Source: Candidatus Chloroheliales bacterium (lineage in GTDB: Bacteria; Chloroflexota; Chloroflexia; QHBQ01). From it: DNA of 7,167 nt. Numbering within the stretch: position 1 is the stretch's first letter; the number at the start of each line of letters is the position of its first letter. Shown here piece after piece: positions 1 to 7,018 of this stretch. The stretch lies in NCBI GenBank assembly GCA_003243865.1, contig QHBQ01000242.1, positions 1 to 7,167 on the forward strand, given 5' to 3'. The notes under the pieces were generated by a model that worked only from the letters and a program-made list of their open reading frames with translations, was not told the origin of the DNA and ran no database searches. A program made the position numbers and the translations under genes.

Positions 1-1911
1 AACACGCTCGACCGCTACGGCCTGATCTACACCCTGGCGAACAGCGGCGCGACCAAGGCCCGCTTCAAGCAGATCCGCCAGCTTGCGGGCATGCGCGGCC
101 TGATGGCTGACCCCAGCGGACGCATCATCCCGCTGCCGATTCGCTCCAACTTCCGTGAGGGCCTGACCGTGCTGGAATACTTCGTCTCCACTCACGGCGG
201 GCGCAAGGGTCTGGCCGACACCGCGCTGCGCACGGCGGACGCTGGCTACCTCACCCGCCGCCTGGTGGACGTGGCCCAGGATGTGGTCATCAACATCGAG
301 AACTGCGGCACCGAGAAAGGCGTCTGGTTCGATGAGCGCCAGCTACGCGACAACGCCGACAGCGTGGCGCTGCGTATCATCGGGCGTTACCCGGTCGAGG
401 CAATCGTCAACCCCACCACTGGCGAGATCATCGTCAATGTTGGGGAGGAAATTGACGAGGACAAGGCCAGGGCAATGAAGGATGCGGGCATCACCCGCGT
501 GCAGGTGCGCACCCCGCTGCTCTGCGACGCGCATCACGGCATCTGCCAGATGTGCTTTGGCCGCTCGCTGGCCGACGGCAAGATGGTCAAGCTCGGCGAG
601 GCGGTTGGCATCATCGCTGCCCAATCAATCGGCGAACCCGGCACCCAGCTAACCCTGCGCACCTTCCACACCGGCGGTGTTGCTGGTGTCGCCGGTGAGG
701 ACATCACCCAGGGCTTGCCCCGCGTCGAGGAACTGTTCGAGGCGCGCGTGCCGAAGGGCTTTGCCATCCTCAGCGAGATAGAAGGCGAAGTGAACATCGT
801 GGAGGAGGACGGCATTCGCAAGCTGACCGTGGTCAACAGCGAGGTCTACTCCGAGGAGCACCCGCTGCCGCAGTACGCTGAACTGGCGGTCAAGGATGGC
901 GACAACGTCAGCAGCGGGCAGGTGCTGACCCGCAACCGCGCCACCGATGGTGAGCATCCTGACCTGGTGGCGGGCATAGATGGTAAGGTCATCGTTGACC
1001 AGGAGCGCAAGATGCTGACCGTGCGCAACGAGTCGCGCGACACCCGCGAGTACCAGATCCCGCACAGCGCCCAGCTCGAGGTGCAGAACGGCGACCGCGT
1101 CACGCCCGGCCAACCGCTGACCAAGGGGCCGAAGAACCCCCAGGAGATCCTGCACATCCAGGGCCGCGAGGCGGTGCAGCGCTATCTGGTGGACGAGGCC
1201 CAGCGCGTCTACCGCGCCCAGGGCGTGAACGTTCACGACAAGCACATCGAAATCATCATCCGCCAGATGCTGCGCAAGGTCAGCGTGGACACTTCCGGCG
1301 ACACTGAACTGCTCCCTGGCGAGATGACCGACCGCTTCAGCTTCGAGGAAATCAACGCCCGCATCCTGGCCGAGGGCGGCGAACCGGCCACCGCTCACCC
1401 CATCCTGCTCGGCATCACCAAGGCCAGCCTGAACACTGAGAGCTTCCTCAGCGCCGCCTCGTTCCAGGAGACCACCCGCGTGCTGACCGAAGCGGCGATC
1501 AATGGCAGCGTTGACCGACTGCGCGGGCTGAAGGAGAACGTAATCATCGGCAAGCTAATCCCGGCAGGCAGCGGCCTCGCCGCCCGCCTGGAGAAGCAGC
1601 AGCAGATGGTTGCCACTGGCACCGACATTGACCAGTACCTCGGCGACGGCAACGCCGCCCGCGCCGAGGCGACCGCCGACCTGGAGATGCACCTGGCGCT
1701 CGAAGATGCGGGCGGCGAGTTCAACGTCGGCGACAACAATGGCGAACTCGACCCCGACGGCCTCGCCGCACTGATGGCGGCGATCAGCAACTCGCCGCAC
1801 GGCCTGTTCGGCGGTGACGAGCCGGAGAACGCTGGCCTCGAACCGCTCGACTCGCAGGGCAACCTGGCCGATGAGGATGAGATTGAGGTTGGGGAGAAGG
1901 AAATCGTTTAA
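1..1911 (+). CDS. rpoC: DNA-directed RNA polymerase subunit beta', C-terminal part (5' end outside the window)
   Basis: The reading frame is open from base 1, so the gene is cut by the window edge; 636 codons and a TAA stop are present. The beta' subunit forms part of the RNA polymerase active centre in the cytoplasm. The catalytic NADFDGD motif lies upstream and is not seen. Numbering codons from base 1, the visible landmarks are the [15 protein letters not shown] segment, the second zinc site (C102, C175, C182, C185, with the same 7- and 3-residue spacing as E. coli C888/C895/C898), the trigger loop [11 protein letters not shown] with its catalytic-type His223, jaw-region repeats ([11 protein letters not shown] and [11 protein letters not shown]), and the conserved [12 protein letters not shown] / [16 protein letters not shown] block near residues 471-500. 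The E. coli trigger-loop Met932 is Leu here, a common variant. The last 70 or so residues form an acidic, probably disordered tail ending EVGEKEIV. A terminator follows directly, so this is the last gene of its operon. Identity is essentially certain. Confidence 0.98.
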   Translation, partial: NTLDRYGLIYTLANSGATKARFKQIRQLAGMRGLMADPSGRIIPLPIRSNFREGLTVLEYFVSTHGGRKGLADTALRTADAGYLTRRLVDVAQDVVINIENCGTEKGVWFDERQLRDNADSVALRIIGRYPVEAIVNPTTGEIIVNVGEEIDEDKARAMKDAGITRVQVRTPLLCDAHHGICQMCFGRSLADGKMVKLGEAVGIIAAQSIGEPGTQLTLRTFHTGGVAGVAGEDITQGLPRVEELFEARVPKGFAILSEIEGEVNIVEEDGIRKLTVVNSEVYSEEHPLPQYAELAVKDGDNVSSGQVLTRNRATDGEHPDLVAGIDGKVIVDQERKMLTVRNESRDTREYQIPHSAQLEVQNGDRVTPGQPLTKGPKNPQEILHIQGREAVQRYLVDEAQRVYRAQGVNVHDKHIEIIIRQMLRKVSVDTSGDTELLPGEMTDRFSFEEINARILAEGGEPATAHPILLGITKASLNTESFLSAASFQETTRVLTEAAINGSVDRLRGLKENVIIGKLIPAGSGLAARLEKQQQMVATGTDIDQYLGDGNAARAEATADLEMHLALEDAGGEFNVGDNNGELDPDGLAALMAAISNSPHGLFGGDEPENAGLEPLDSQGNLADEDEIEVGEKEIV

Positions 1912-1933
1912 TCCGCATAGTTCAGCAAATAAT

Positions 1934-1977
1934 AAGAGGAGGGTCAGGGTTGTAGCCCTGGCCCTCCTCTTTGTTTT
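1934..1977 (+). terminator. Strong intrinsic terminator of the rpoC operon
   Basis: A 16-bp stem (1934-1949 with 1956-1971, one G-T wobble at 1944/1961) closes a 6-base TTGTAG loop and runs into TTGTTTT. It starts 22 bases after the rpoC stop codon. The arms are mostly AGGAGGG and its complement. It should end transcription from rpoC and separate it from the next gene, which has its own promoter. Confidence 0.95.
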
Positions 1978-2010
1978 GCCCCCGCCAACCCCGACGCCTG
2001 GCAGATCCTC

Positions 2011-2040
2011 TTGACGATAGCCAGAGCCGAGCTATATAAT
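2011..2040 (+). promoter_or_regulatory. Sigma70-type promoter of the membrane glycosyltransferase gene
   Basis: The -35 box TTGACG (2011-2016) and -10 box TATAAT (2035-2040) are separated by 18 bp. Transcription would start near 2047, giving a leader of about 30 bases before the TTG start at 2079. It lies just downstream of the rpoC terminator, which fits an independent transcription unit. Confidence 0.8.
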
Positions 2041-2063
2041 GCCTCTGCAAATTGCCTCAAGCG

Positions 2064-2081
2064 AAAGGTCGAATCTGATTG
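2064..2081 (+). promoter_or_regulatory. Ribosome binding site and TTG start of the glycosyltransferase gene
   Basis: AAAGGT at 2064-2069 sits 9 bases before the TTG codon at 2079. The codon just before this TTG is an in-frame TGA (2076-2078), so no upstream start is possible. The first in-frame ATG (2224) would remove the first membrane helix. These points together fix TTG as the start. Confidence 0.7.
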
Positions 2082-4373
2082 CCGGGTTATCTTCACCGCG
2101 TTCTACAGAGCTTTAGCTGGTTGAAGCATCCTTATCAGTGGCTGCTGGTGCTGGGGCTGCTGACGTTCTCGATTGCCCTGGGGGTATCGGCGTACCGCGA
2201 ACCGGCCCACCTCGACCTTATCATGGGCGGTAACGACGGCCAGTTCATCAGAAACACGAACGGCCCGGCCATAGTTGCCCCGACCAGCGCTATTCGCTGG
2301 CTACGCGGTCATAGCGTCATATCCATCGCCGGCCTGAGCGCCAACCATCCATATACCCTTAGTATGTTCTTGGGCGGCGACAGCGCCAAAATGGGAAACC
2401 GCGCATACTACACAATCATTGTTAACGGCTACCGCTATCCTGCTTTTCCCCTAACCGGACCCCGCTGGCGAACGTGGCGTATTGAAAAGGATCTGGTCAA
2501 GAATGGCGAGTTGAATATAGTTTTTAGCTCCCCTACGTACCTTAACATGATCTGGTACTATGGCCTGAGTATTAGTAACCTTAAGCTTACTCCTGCTACC
2601 GACCCTGGACAGGTGATGACCGAATATTCGGAACTCGACTGGCGCAATGTTGCCTACCTCGCCGCGATTGCGCTACTAGCCTATAGCTTCTTCGCGGCGG
2701 TGCGGCGTTGGCTTATGCTGGCTGCTCTGCTAGCTAGCATAATCGTGGCGGTTGTACTAGCCAATTTGCTTGCCACCAACCGGCCGCTCTTTGTGGTCTA
2801 CGCCAGCAGCATTGCGCTCGGCTTGCTGCTGCTAAGGCTAGCATTGCCAATGCTGGTTGGCAGCGGGCGGCAACCACGTCTCGCGCTCTGGCTGTTCCTA
2901 CTCACCCTGGCTGCCGCCCTGCTGTTCGCTCTACCGGACATCCAGAGTGGCGATAATTATTTTAAGTATCTAACCGCCGAGTCCCTGTTGCTACGCGGCA
3001 GCCCAAAGCTACCCTCGCCAATACTCGACCTGGGCAACCAGTATTCGCGTTATGCGCTGGGCCATTCGATCGCCGACCTGCCGCTGCTGGCAATTGGCTG
3101 GGCGATCGAGCAGCTCAATGGCGCAACGCCGCTGATCCGCCAGTCGTTCGTTAATCTGCTCAACCCCATCCTCAGCGCGATTGGCGTCGCCCTACTCTTC
3201 CTCTGCGCCCGCCGCCTTTTCTCCAGTGAACGTTTGGCGGCTGCCCTCAGCCTGATCTATTTTTTCGCCACCTTTGCGCTGGTCTACGCAGTACAGGACT
3301 GGACCGAACCGCTGCTGGCTACCCTGCTGCTATTTGCGTTCTACTCAATGCTGCGCGTGTTCGCGCCTCTGGCACCCGACCGACTCAAGTGGCTGCTCAT
3401 CGCTGGCTTTGCGCTCGGCTATATGCTCTTCACTAAGGAAGAGTTCGTTATTGTTGTTGCCATCTTTGGCCTGTGGTGGCTGCTGCGGCGTGGCAGTGAG
3501 TTGCGCCGCGCTGCTATAGCCTGGCACAGGCTGATCGCCGCCCTCTTCTTCGAGGGTTTGCGATTGGCTGCGCCGGTGGCGGCCTTCTATGCGCTCGATC
3601 TGTCCTACAATTACTTGCGCAACGGCACCCTGTTTGCCTCTAGCTACATCAATTCAAAAATTATCGCCTTCGACCACCCGCTGCTGGCTGGCTTGTACGG
3701 CCTGCTGTTCAGCAGCGGCAAGGGTCTGGTGGTGTTTGCCCCGCCAGTCTTGCTCTGCCTGTGGGCGGCGGCGAAGTTCTGGTGTACCCGCCACTGGGAG
3801 GCGGGGCTGATTGGCGTCCTCTTCTCGGCCCTGCTGATTTTCTATTCTGTCTACTTCTTCTGGGATGGTGGCAGCAGTTGGGGGCCGCGTTTTTTGCTGC
3901 CATTCCTCCCCTTGCTAATGCTGGTTAGTGGCGCAGCGTTGCAGAGTTGGCCGCACTGGCGGCCTAGCCAGCGCTGGCTCTACGCCGGGTTGGTGGTGGC
4001 TGGGGCGGTGATTTCGGTGCCTGGCCTACTAACTCCGTTCTGGGGCGATTGGATCTATGGCTATCAAAACCAGGGACTTATCCTATGGGGAGAACTAAGC
4101 AACTTCTCGCCCTTCTACTCACCCATTGCTCACGCATGGGAGATGCTCTGGCGCGGGTACGTTCAGCCGTTTGCCATGTTCCAGCTTTCCTACTACCACT
4201 TCCCCGCCATTGCCGATCATCTTGTTCCCGGCCTGCTTATCGCCCTTATTGGCGTTGCCGCAGTGCAAGTGGCTCGCATCTATGCTACTCGCCCTCTTCA
4301 GTCCGCCGCCATCGCTGACGAAGCACCTCAGCTTGCTCAAGTCGCTCACGTCGAATCTGCTACAGCTGGCTGA
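2079..4373 (+). CDS. Polytopic membrane glycosyltransferase, GT-C / GT39-like (lipid-carrier-dependent type)
   Basis: This 764-residue integral membrane protein likely moves a sugar from a polyprenyl-phosphate donor to an acceptor on the outer face of the membrane. Helix 1 (about 20-38) is followed by a beta-rich extracytoplasmic domain (about 50-172) with the pattern of the accessory domains found before some Chloroflexota GT39-like proteins (VNGYRY, W130RTW, ELNIVFSSPTY, YGLSISNLKL). About 12-14 further helices run from 190 to 735. Family-like signatures are the acidic loop SGDNYFKYLTAESLLLRG (290-307; D292 is the candidate catalytic acid), QYSRYALGHS (321-330), KEEF (453-456), LLFSSGKGLVVFAPP (542-556) and FWDGGSSWGPRFLLPFLP (594-611). 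The C-terminus (739-764) is Ala-rich and soluble. Start: TTG, supported by its ribosome binding site and an immediate upstream stop. Its own promoter lies at 2011-2040, and it converges with the methyltransferase gene after 37 bases. GT-C membership is fairly secure from the motifs; donor and acceptor cannot be told, and an O-antigen ligase or mannosyltransferase label would be a guess. Confidence 0.78.
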   Translation: MPGYLHRVLQSFSWLKHPYQWLLVLGLLTFSIALGVSAYREPAHLDLIMGGNDGQFIRNTNGPAIVAPTSAIRWLRGHSVISIAGLSANHPYTLSMFLGGDSAKMGNRAYYTIIVNGYRYPAFPLTGPRWRTWRIEKDLVKNGELNIVFSSPTYLNMIWYYGLSISNLKLTPATDPGQVMTEYSELDWRNVAYLAAIALLAYSFFAAVRRWLMLAALLASIIVAVVLANLLATNRPLFVVYASSIALGLLLLRLALPMLVGSGRQPRLALWLFLLTLAAALLFALPDIQSGDNYFKYLTAESLLLRGSPKLPSPILDLGNQYSRYALGHSIADLPLLAIGWAIEQLNGATPLIRQSFVNLLNPILSAIGVALLFLCARRLFSSERLAAALSLIYFFATFALVYAVQDWTEPLLATLLLFAFYSMLRVFAPLAPDRLKWLLIAGFALGYMLFTKEEFVIVVAIFGLWWLLRRGSELRRAAIAWHRLIAALFFEGLRLAAPVAAFYALDLSYNYLRNGTLFASSYINSKIIAFDHPLLAGLYGLLFSSGKGLVVFAPPVLLCLWAAAKFWCTRHWEAGLIGVLFSALLIFYSVYFFWDGGSSWGPRFLLPFLPLLMLVSGAALQSWPHWRPSQRWLYAGLVVAGAVISVPGLLTPFWGDWIYGYQNQGLILWGELSNFSPFYSPIAHAWEMLWRGYVQPFAMFQLSYYHFPAIADHLVPGLLIALIGVAAVQVARIYATRPLQSAAIADEAPQLAQVAHVESATAG

Positions 4374-4410
4374 TTCGCTATATCTCACCATCGTAGTAGC
4401 AGCATTACGT

Positions 4411-5250
4411 TTAGGGTAAGGAAGTAATCGAACTTCTAGGCTTGACTCCGTGATAGAAAACACCCGAGGCGACTACAAAGCTGTGTTCCTTGTTCAACAT
4501 CACCTTGTCCAGATATTTGAGCGGGCTGAACAGCAGCCGACCTAGCTCCTTGGCTTTCATGTAGCGAGTAGGGGCGATGTGCAAGCGGGCAGAGTCGAAT
4601 GTGCCATCAATGTCGGCTGCCGTTGCGGTAACCTCGGTCAATATCCAGGTCAGCATCGAGCCGGGTCCGTTGCATACTCCAACCTCCTGCTCCTCAAAAT
4701 TGCGGAACATTGAACGCAACCCGGAGATGGTATAGCGGTAATAGTCGCCAGGGTCGGCATGGTAGGGCTGGAGGAACGGTACCTCCATGTAGAATGTGCC
4801 ACCCGGCTTCAGCAGGCGTTCCACCTCGGCAGTTACGAGCCACGGTTGCGCCAGGTGTTCGTAGACGGCAATTGCCACCACCGCATCAAAAGAGCCGTCC
4901 TTGAAGGGCAGAACGTGGGCATCAGTGATCACTGTGGTAGTGTGAGTTGGTATTACATCTATGTTGACCACATTGGGCGCATATGCCTGCATTCCGCCGC
5001 CGATGTTGAGGATGCGAGCCTCTGATCCCAGCGATGCGACTAGACTTGGCACGCGGGCAACATGTTCGGGGCTGAGATAGGTGGGATAATAATAAGCGTC
5101 GATTCGCTGCTGTATCCAGCCAGGAAGCTGCCCACTGCGGCGGGCGAGCATATACACCAGCAGGTAAAAGCCGAGCGGTAGACTGACCAACGCGAGTGTG
5201 GCTGCGCCAATAGCCGAGAGACATCCGCCACCTTGCTTGGATTTAGACAT
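4411..5250 (-). CDS. Membrane-anchored class I SAM-dependent methyltransferase (Methyltransf_11-like)
   Basis: This 279-residue protein should transfer a methyl group from S-adenosylmethionine to an unknown acceptor. A single hydrophobic helix (about 11-36, from LSAIGAATLALV to LLVYML) followed by Arg-Arg predicts an N-terminal membrane anchor with the catalytic domain in the cytoplasm. The Rossmann-type fold shows motif I ILNIGGG (80-86), the acidic residue after strand 2 (D98 in NIDV), the motif DAHVLPFKDGSFDAVV (110-125), YEHL (130-133) and LLKPGG (146-151). HADPGDYYRYTISGLRSMF (164-182) resembles methyltransferases that lie in surface-polysaccharide clusters. The ATG start is preceded at once by an in-frame TGA, and AGG lies 10 bases upstream of it (with AAAGGG slightly further out). 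The gene is transcribed from a consensus promoter at 5377-5348 with a leader of about 90 bases. Methyltransferase identity is firm; the substrate (sugar, lipid, quinone or other) is unknown. Confidence 0.85.
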   Translation of the reverse strand: MSKSKQGGGCLSAIGAATLALVSLPLGFYLLVYMLARRSGQLPGWIQQRIDAYYYPTYLSPEHVARVPSLVASLGSEARILNIGGGMQAYAPNVVNIDVIPTHTTTVITDAHVLPFKDGSFDAVVAIAVYEHLAQPWLVTAEVERLLKPGGTFYMEVPFLQPYHADPGDYYRYTISGLRSMFRNFEEQEVGVCNGPGSMLTWILTEVTATAADIDGTFDSARLHIAPTRYMKAKELGRLLFSPLKYLDKVMLNKEHSFVVASGVFYHGVKPRSSITSLP

Positions 5251-5347
5251 TCAGATTTGACCTGCCCTTTCTCTGCTGCTGCTTTACTAGGATGATTAGC
5301 TGCTCAATGAGAGATTACTATCAACTACCGAGTCAACTTGTGTGCCG

Positions 5348-5377
5348 ATTATAAGGTAAAGGCTTGAGCCATGTCAA
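5348..5377 (-). promoter_or_regulatory. Consensus sigma70-type promoter of the methyltransferase gene
   Basis: Read on the minus strand, TTGACA (5377-5372) and TATAAT (5353-5348) are both perfect hexamers with an 18-bp spacer. The predicted transcript starts near 5341 and has about 90 bases before the ATG at 5250. It sits back to back with the plus-strand promoter at 5399-5427; the two -35 boxes are 21 bp apart. Confidence 0.8.
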
Positions 5378-5398
5378 CGCTCTGCCCGTCTCCATAAC

Positions 5399-5427
5399 TT
5401 GACAAGCAGGGTTCCACCTTCTATAAT
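5399..5427 (+). promoter_or_regulatory. Perfect-consensus sigma70-type promoter of the radical SAM gene
   Basis: TTGACA (5399-5404) and TATAAT (5422-5427) are separated by the optimal 17 bp. Transcription should start near 5434, leaving a leader of about 36 bases before the TTG start at 5471. No palindromic operator overlapping the boxes is obvious to me. Confidence 0.85.
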
Positions 5428-5455
5428 TCAATAACGAAATTAGTGGATAGCAAAC

Positions 5456-5473
5456 AGGAGGGTTAGCAGTTTG
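5456..5473 (+). promoter_or_regulatory. Strong ribosome binding site and TTG start of the radical SAM gene
   Basis: AGGAGG (5456-5461) lies 9 bases before TTG at 5471. No ATG or GTG occurs between the upstream in-frame stop (TAG at 5441-5443) and this TTG. The first in-frame ATG encodes residue 56. The TTG start is therefore well supported. Confidence 0.85.
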
Positions 5474-6790
5474 AAGAAACTGGCTTGGCTGGAGAAGTTG
5501 CTCGTAGATCACTGGCAGACCGTGCAATCGGTCAGCACAGCGCTGGTGCGTTTTCCCACCGGGGAGACCTGGAAGAAGACCCCCGCGCTGCTGAAGCTGC
5601 GCCGCTACCTGAACGCCAAACGCGCGCTGCAAGCGATGGAGCGCGGCCAGGCCAAAGTTACCACCTTCCCCACCTATCTGACCATTGACCCGTTCAGCGC
5701 CTGCAACCTGCGCTGCCCGCTGTGTCCCACCGGCAACGGCTCGAACACGCTGAAGAAGGGGCTGCTGCAGGTTGATATGTTCCGCCACATCGTTGACGAG
5801 ATGGGTACCTATCTCTATAATATTGATCTGTTCAACTGGGGCGAGCCGCTGCTGAACAAGGACATCTATGAGATGATCGCCTATGCTCACAAGCGCCACA
5901 TCCTCACCTCGATCAGCAGCAACTTCCACTTTTTCGACGAAGCAGCCGCCGAGAAGATGGTCAATTCCGGGCTGGATTATCTCATCCTCAGCATTGATGG
6001 GGCAACCCAGGAGACCTACGAGAAGTATCGGGTAGGCGGCGACCTCGAAGTCGTGATTAACAACGTGCGCACCCTGGTGCAGACGCGCAAGCGGCTGGGC
6101 AAGAAGACCCCTTACATATTCTGGCAATTCCTGGTATTCCGCCACAACGAACACGAAATCGAGCAGGCGCGCGAGCTTGCGTTGGGCCTGGGCGTTGACG
6201 AGTTCAAGGCCGAGTACGCCTATCTGCCAGTAGGCACGCGCGAGGAAGGCGAACGCTGGATTCCACGCCAGGAGCAGTACACCCGCTATAGCCTGAAGGA
6301 GCTTGAAGTTATCTGGGCAACGAAGGAGGCAGAGGAGCGGGAGCGTGCGGCACGAGAGGCCGCCGAGCAGGAGCGTCTGCTGGAGGAGCGTACCCGTGAA
6401 GCCCACGCGGCTAATGAGCGGCTGCGCAACGAGCGCAACAGCGGCGCTGCCCCCAGCGCGATGCCGGGTCGTGGCCCTGGTGCCGCGCTTGAATTGCTGC
6501 TCGCCAAGCCGGTTGCGGTTGCCGCGCCACTGCGCCGCCGCCTGGCGAATTGCTCCTGGCTCTACATTACCACTACCGTCAACGCCGATGGCAAGGTCTA
6601 CCCCTGTTGCGTGACCACCCAGAAGGAAGACATGATCGGCGACTTGAAGAAGAGCGATGGCATAACCACGCTGTGGAACAGCGACACATACCAGGCGGCG
6701 CGGCTCTACAGCACGCGCGAAATCGAAACCGGCATTGAAACCGTCTGCCACCGCTGCCCGCTTGCGCCCGCGCCGGGGCAAATCGGGTAG
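5471..6790 (+). CDS. Radical SAM protein with partial SPASM domain and a helical insertion
   Basis: This 439-residue soluble enzyme should cleave SAM at a [4Fe-4S] cluster to make a 5'-deoxyadenosyl radical. The substrate cannot be read from the sequence. An N-terminal region (1-65) rich in Lys, Arg and Leu leads into the core. The CxxxCxxC motif is CNLRCPLC (C78, C82, C85), followed by NWGEP (122-126, the GGE-type SAM-binding motif) and LSIDGATQETYEKYR (173-187). The C-terminal auxiliary-cluster region begins at C361 and contains NADGKVYPCC (371-380, the G-x4-C signature) and CHRC (426-429). C361, C379, C426 and C429 could bind one auxiliary cluster, fewer than the seven cysteines of a full two-cluster SPASM. 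Between the core and this domain lies an unusual charged helix (about 276-325, rich in Glu, Arg and Ala) and then a Gly/Ala/Pro-rich linker (325-355). It is divergent from the methyltransferase gene. No peptide precursor is visible nearby, so RiPP maturation is only one option; modification of a sugar, lipid or protein is equally open. Confidence 0.9.
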   Translation: MKKLAWLEKLLVDHWQTVQSVSTALVRFPTGETWKKTPALLKLRRYLNAKRALQAMERGQAKVTTFPTYLTIDPFSACNLRCPLCPTGNGSNTLKKGLLQVDMFRHIVDEMGTYLYNIDLFNWGEPLLNKDIYEMIAYAHKRHILTSISSNFHFFDEAAAEKMVNSGLDYLILSIDGATQETYEKYRVGGDLEVVINNVRTLVQTRKRLGKKTPYIFWQFLVFRHNEHEIEQARELALGLGVDEFKAEYAYLPVGTREEGERWIPRQEQYTRYSLKELEVIWATKEAEERERAAREAAEQERLLEERTREAHAANERLRNERNSGAAPSAMPGRGPGAALELLLAKPVAVAAPLRRRLANCSWLYITTTVNADGKVYPCCVTTQKEDMIGDLKKSDGITTLWNSDTYQAARLYSTREIETGIETVCHRCPLAPAPGQIG

Positions 6791-6856
6791 GAATAGCCAT
6801 CAGGCAAAAAGCATGGGTCATCCCGGATTTTGTGGGAAGCCGCGGGCAGCACGATC

Positions 6857-6887
6857 CTAAGCCCCCAGCGGGGGTTGGGGGAGAAAT
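6857..6887 (+). repeat. C/G-rich 31-bp repeat, left arm
   Basis: This arm has a CCCCC-AGC-GGGGG mini-hairpin followed by TTGGGGGAGAAAT. It is an exact inverted match to 6972-7002. Confidence 0.95.
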
Positions 6888-6971
6888 CTCGCACTGTGAC
6901 CATGCTGACCCCTAGCACTATTGCTTGTCGCAAATCGAAAACGGCTACGATGAGCATCTAGCTGGGGCAGC

Positions 6972-7002
6972 ATTTCTCCCCCAACCCCCGCTGGGGGCTT
7001 AG
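6972..7002 (-). repeat. C/G-rich 31-bp repeat, right arm (inverted)
   Basis: This is the exact reverse complement of 6857-6887. It begins ATTTCTCCCCC and ends GGGGGCTTAG. Confidence 0.95.
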
Positions 7003-7018
7003 TTGGTTGCTGGTCAAG

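Larger units (their letters stand above)
6857..7002. mobile_element. MITE-like element with perfect 31-bp terminal inverted repeats
   Basis: The arms 6857-6887 and 6972-7002 are exact reverse complements over 31 bases and surround an 84-bp centre with no reading frame. The outer ends read CTAAGCCCCCAGC and its complement, so each end carries TA, as expected for TA-targeting (IS630/Tc1-like) insertions. TA is self-complementary, so this proves nothing alone. Inside the element, ATGCTG-A-CCCC-T-AGC (6902-6916) can pair with GCTGGGGCAGCAT (6961-6973) with two bulges, so the whole unit can fold into a long hairpin. No longer target duplication is seen. A non-mobile palindromic repeat or a transcription-end structure is an alternative. 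Confidence 0.5.

Noticed and set aside
649..1398. 249-codon minus-strand open frame inside rpoC
   Set aside because: It is antisense to highly conserved rpoC sequence. No motif or plausible expression signal is seen.
1395..1862. 155-codon minus-strand open frame inside rpoC
   Set aside because: Ser/Arg/Pro-rich shadow translation typical of the antisense of a GC-rich gene.
1814..2014. Plus-strand 66-codon frame spanning the rpoC end and its terminator
   Set aside because: It runs through the terminator hairpin in another frame and has no ribosome binding site; it is a shadow.
4119..4463. 114-codon minus-strand frame over the convergent gene ends
   Set aside because: It overlaps both real 3' ends and has no motif. 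The two annotated genes explain the region.
5333..6781. 482-codon open frame on the minus strand across the radical SAM gene
   Set aside because: It is antisense to a gene with clear Fe-S motifs. The translation is low in recognisable motifs, and its open state follows from the G/C-ending codons of the real gene.
5471..6790. RiPP maturase with a nearby precursor peptide
   Set aside because: I looked for a short peptide gene in 5251-5470 and 6791-7167 and found none with a start, ribosome binding site and Cys- or core-like sequence.
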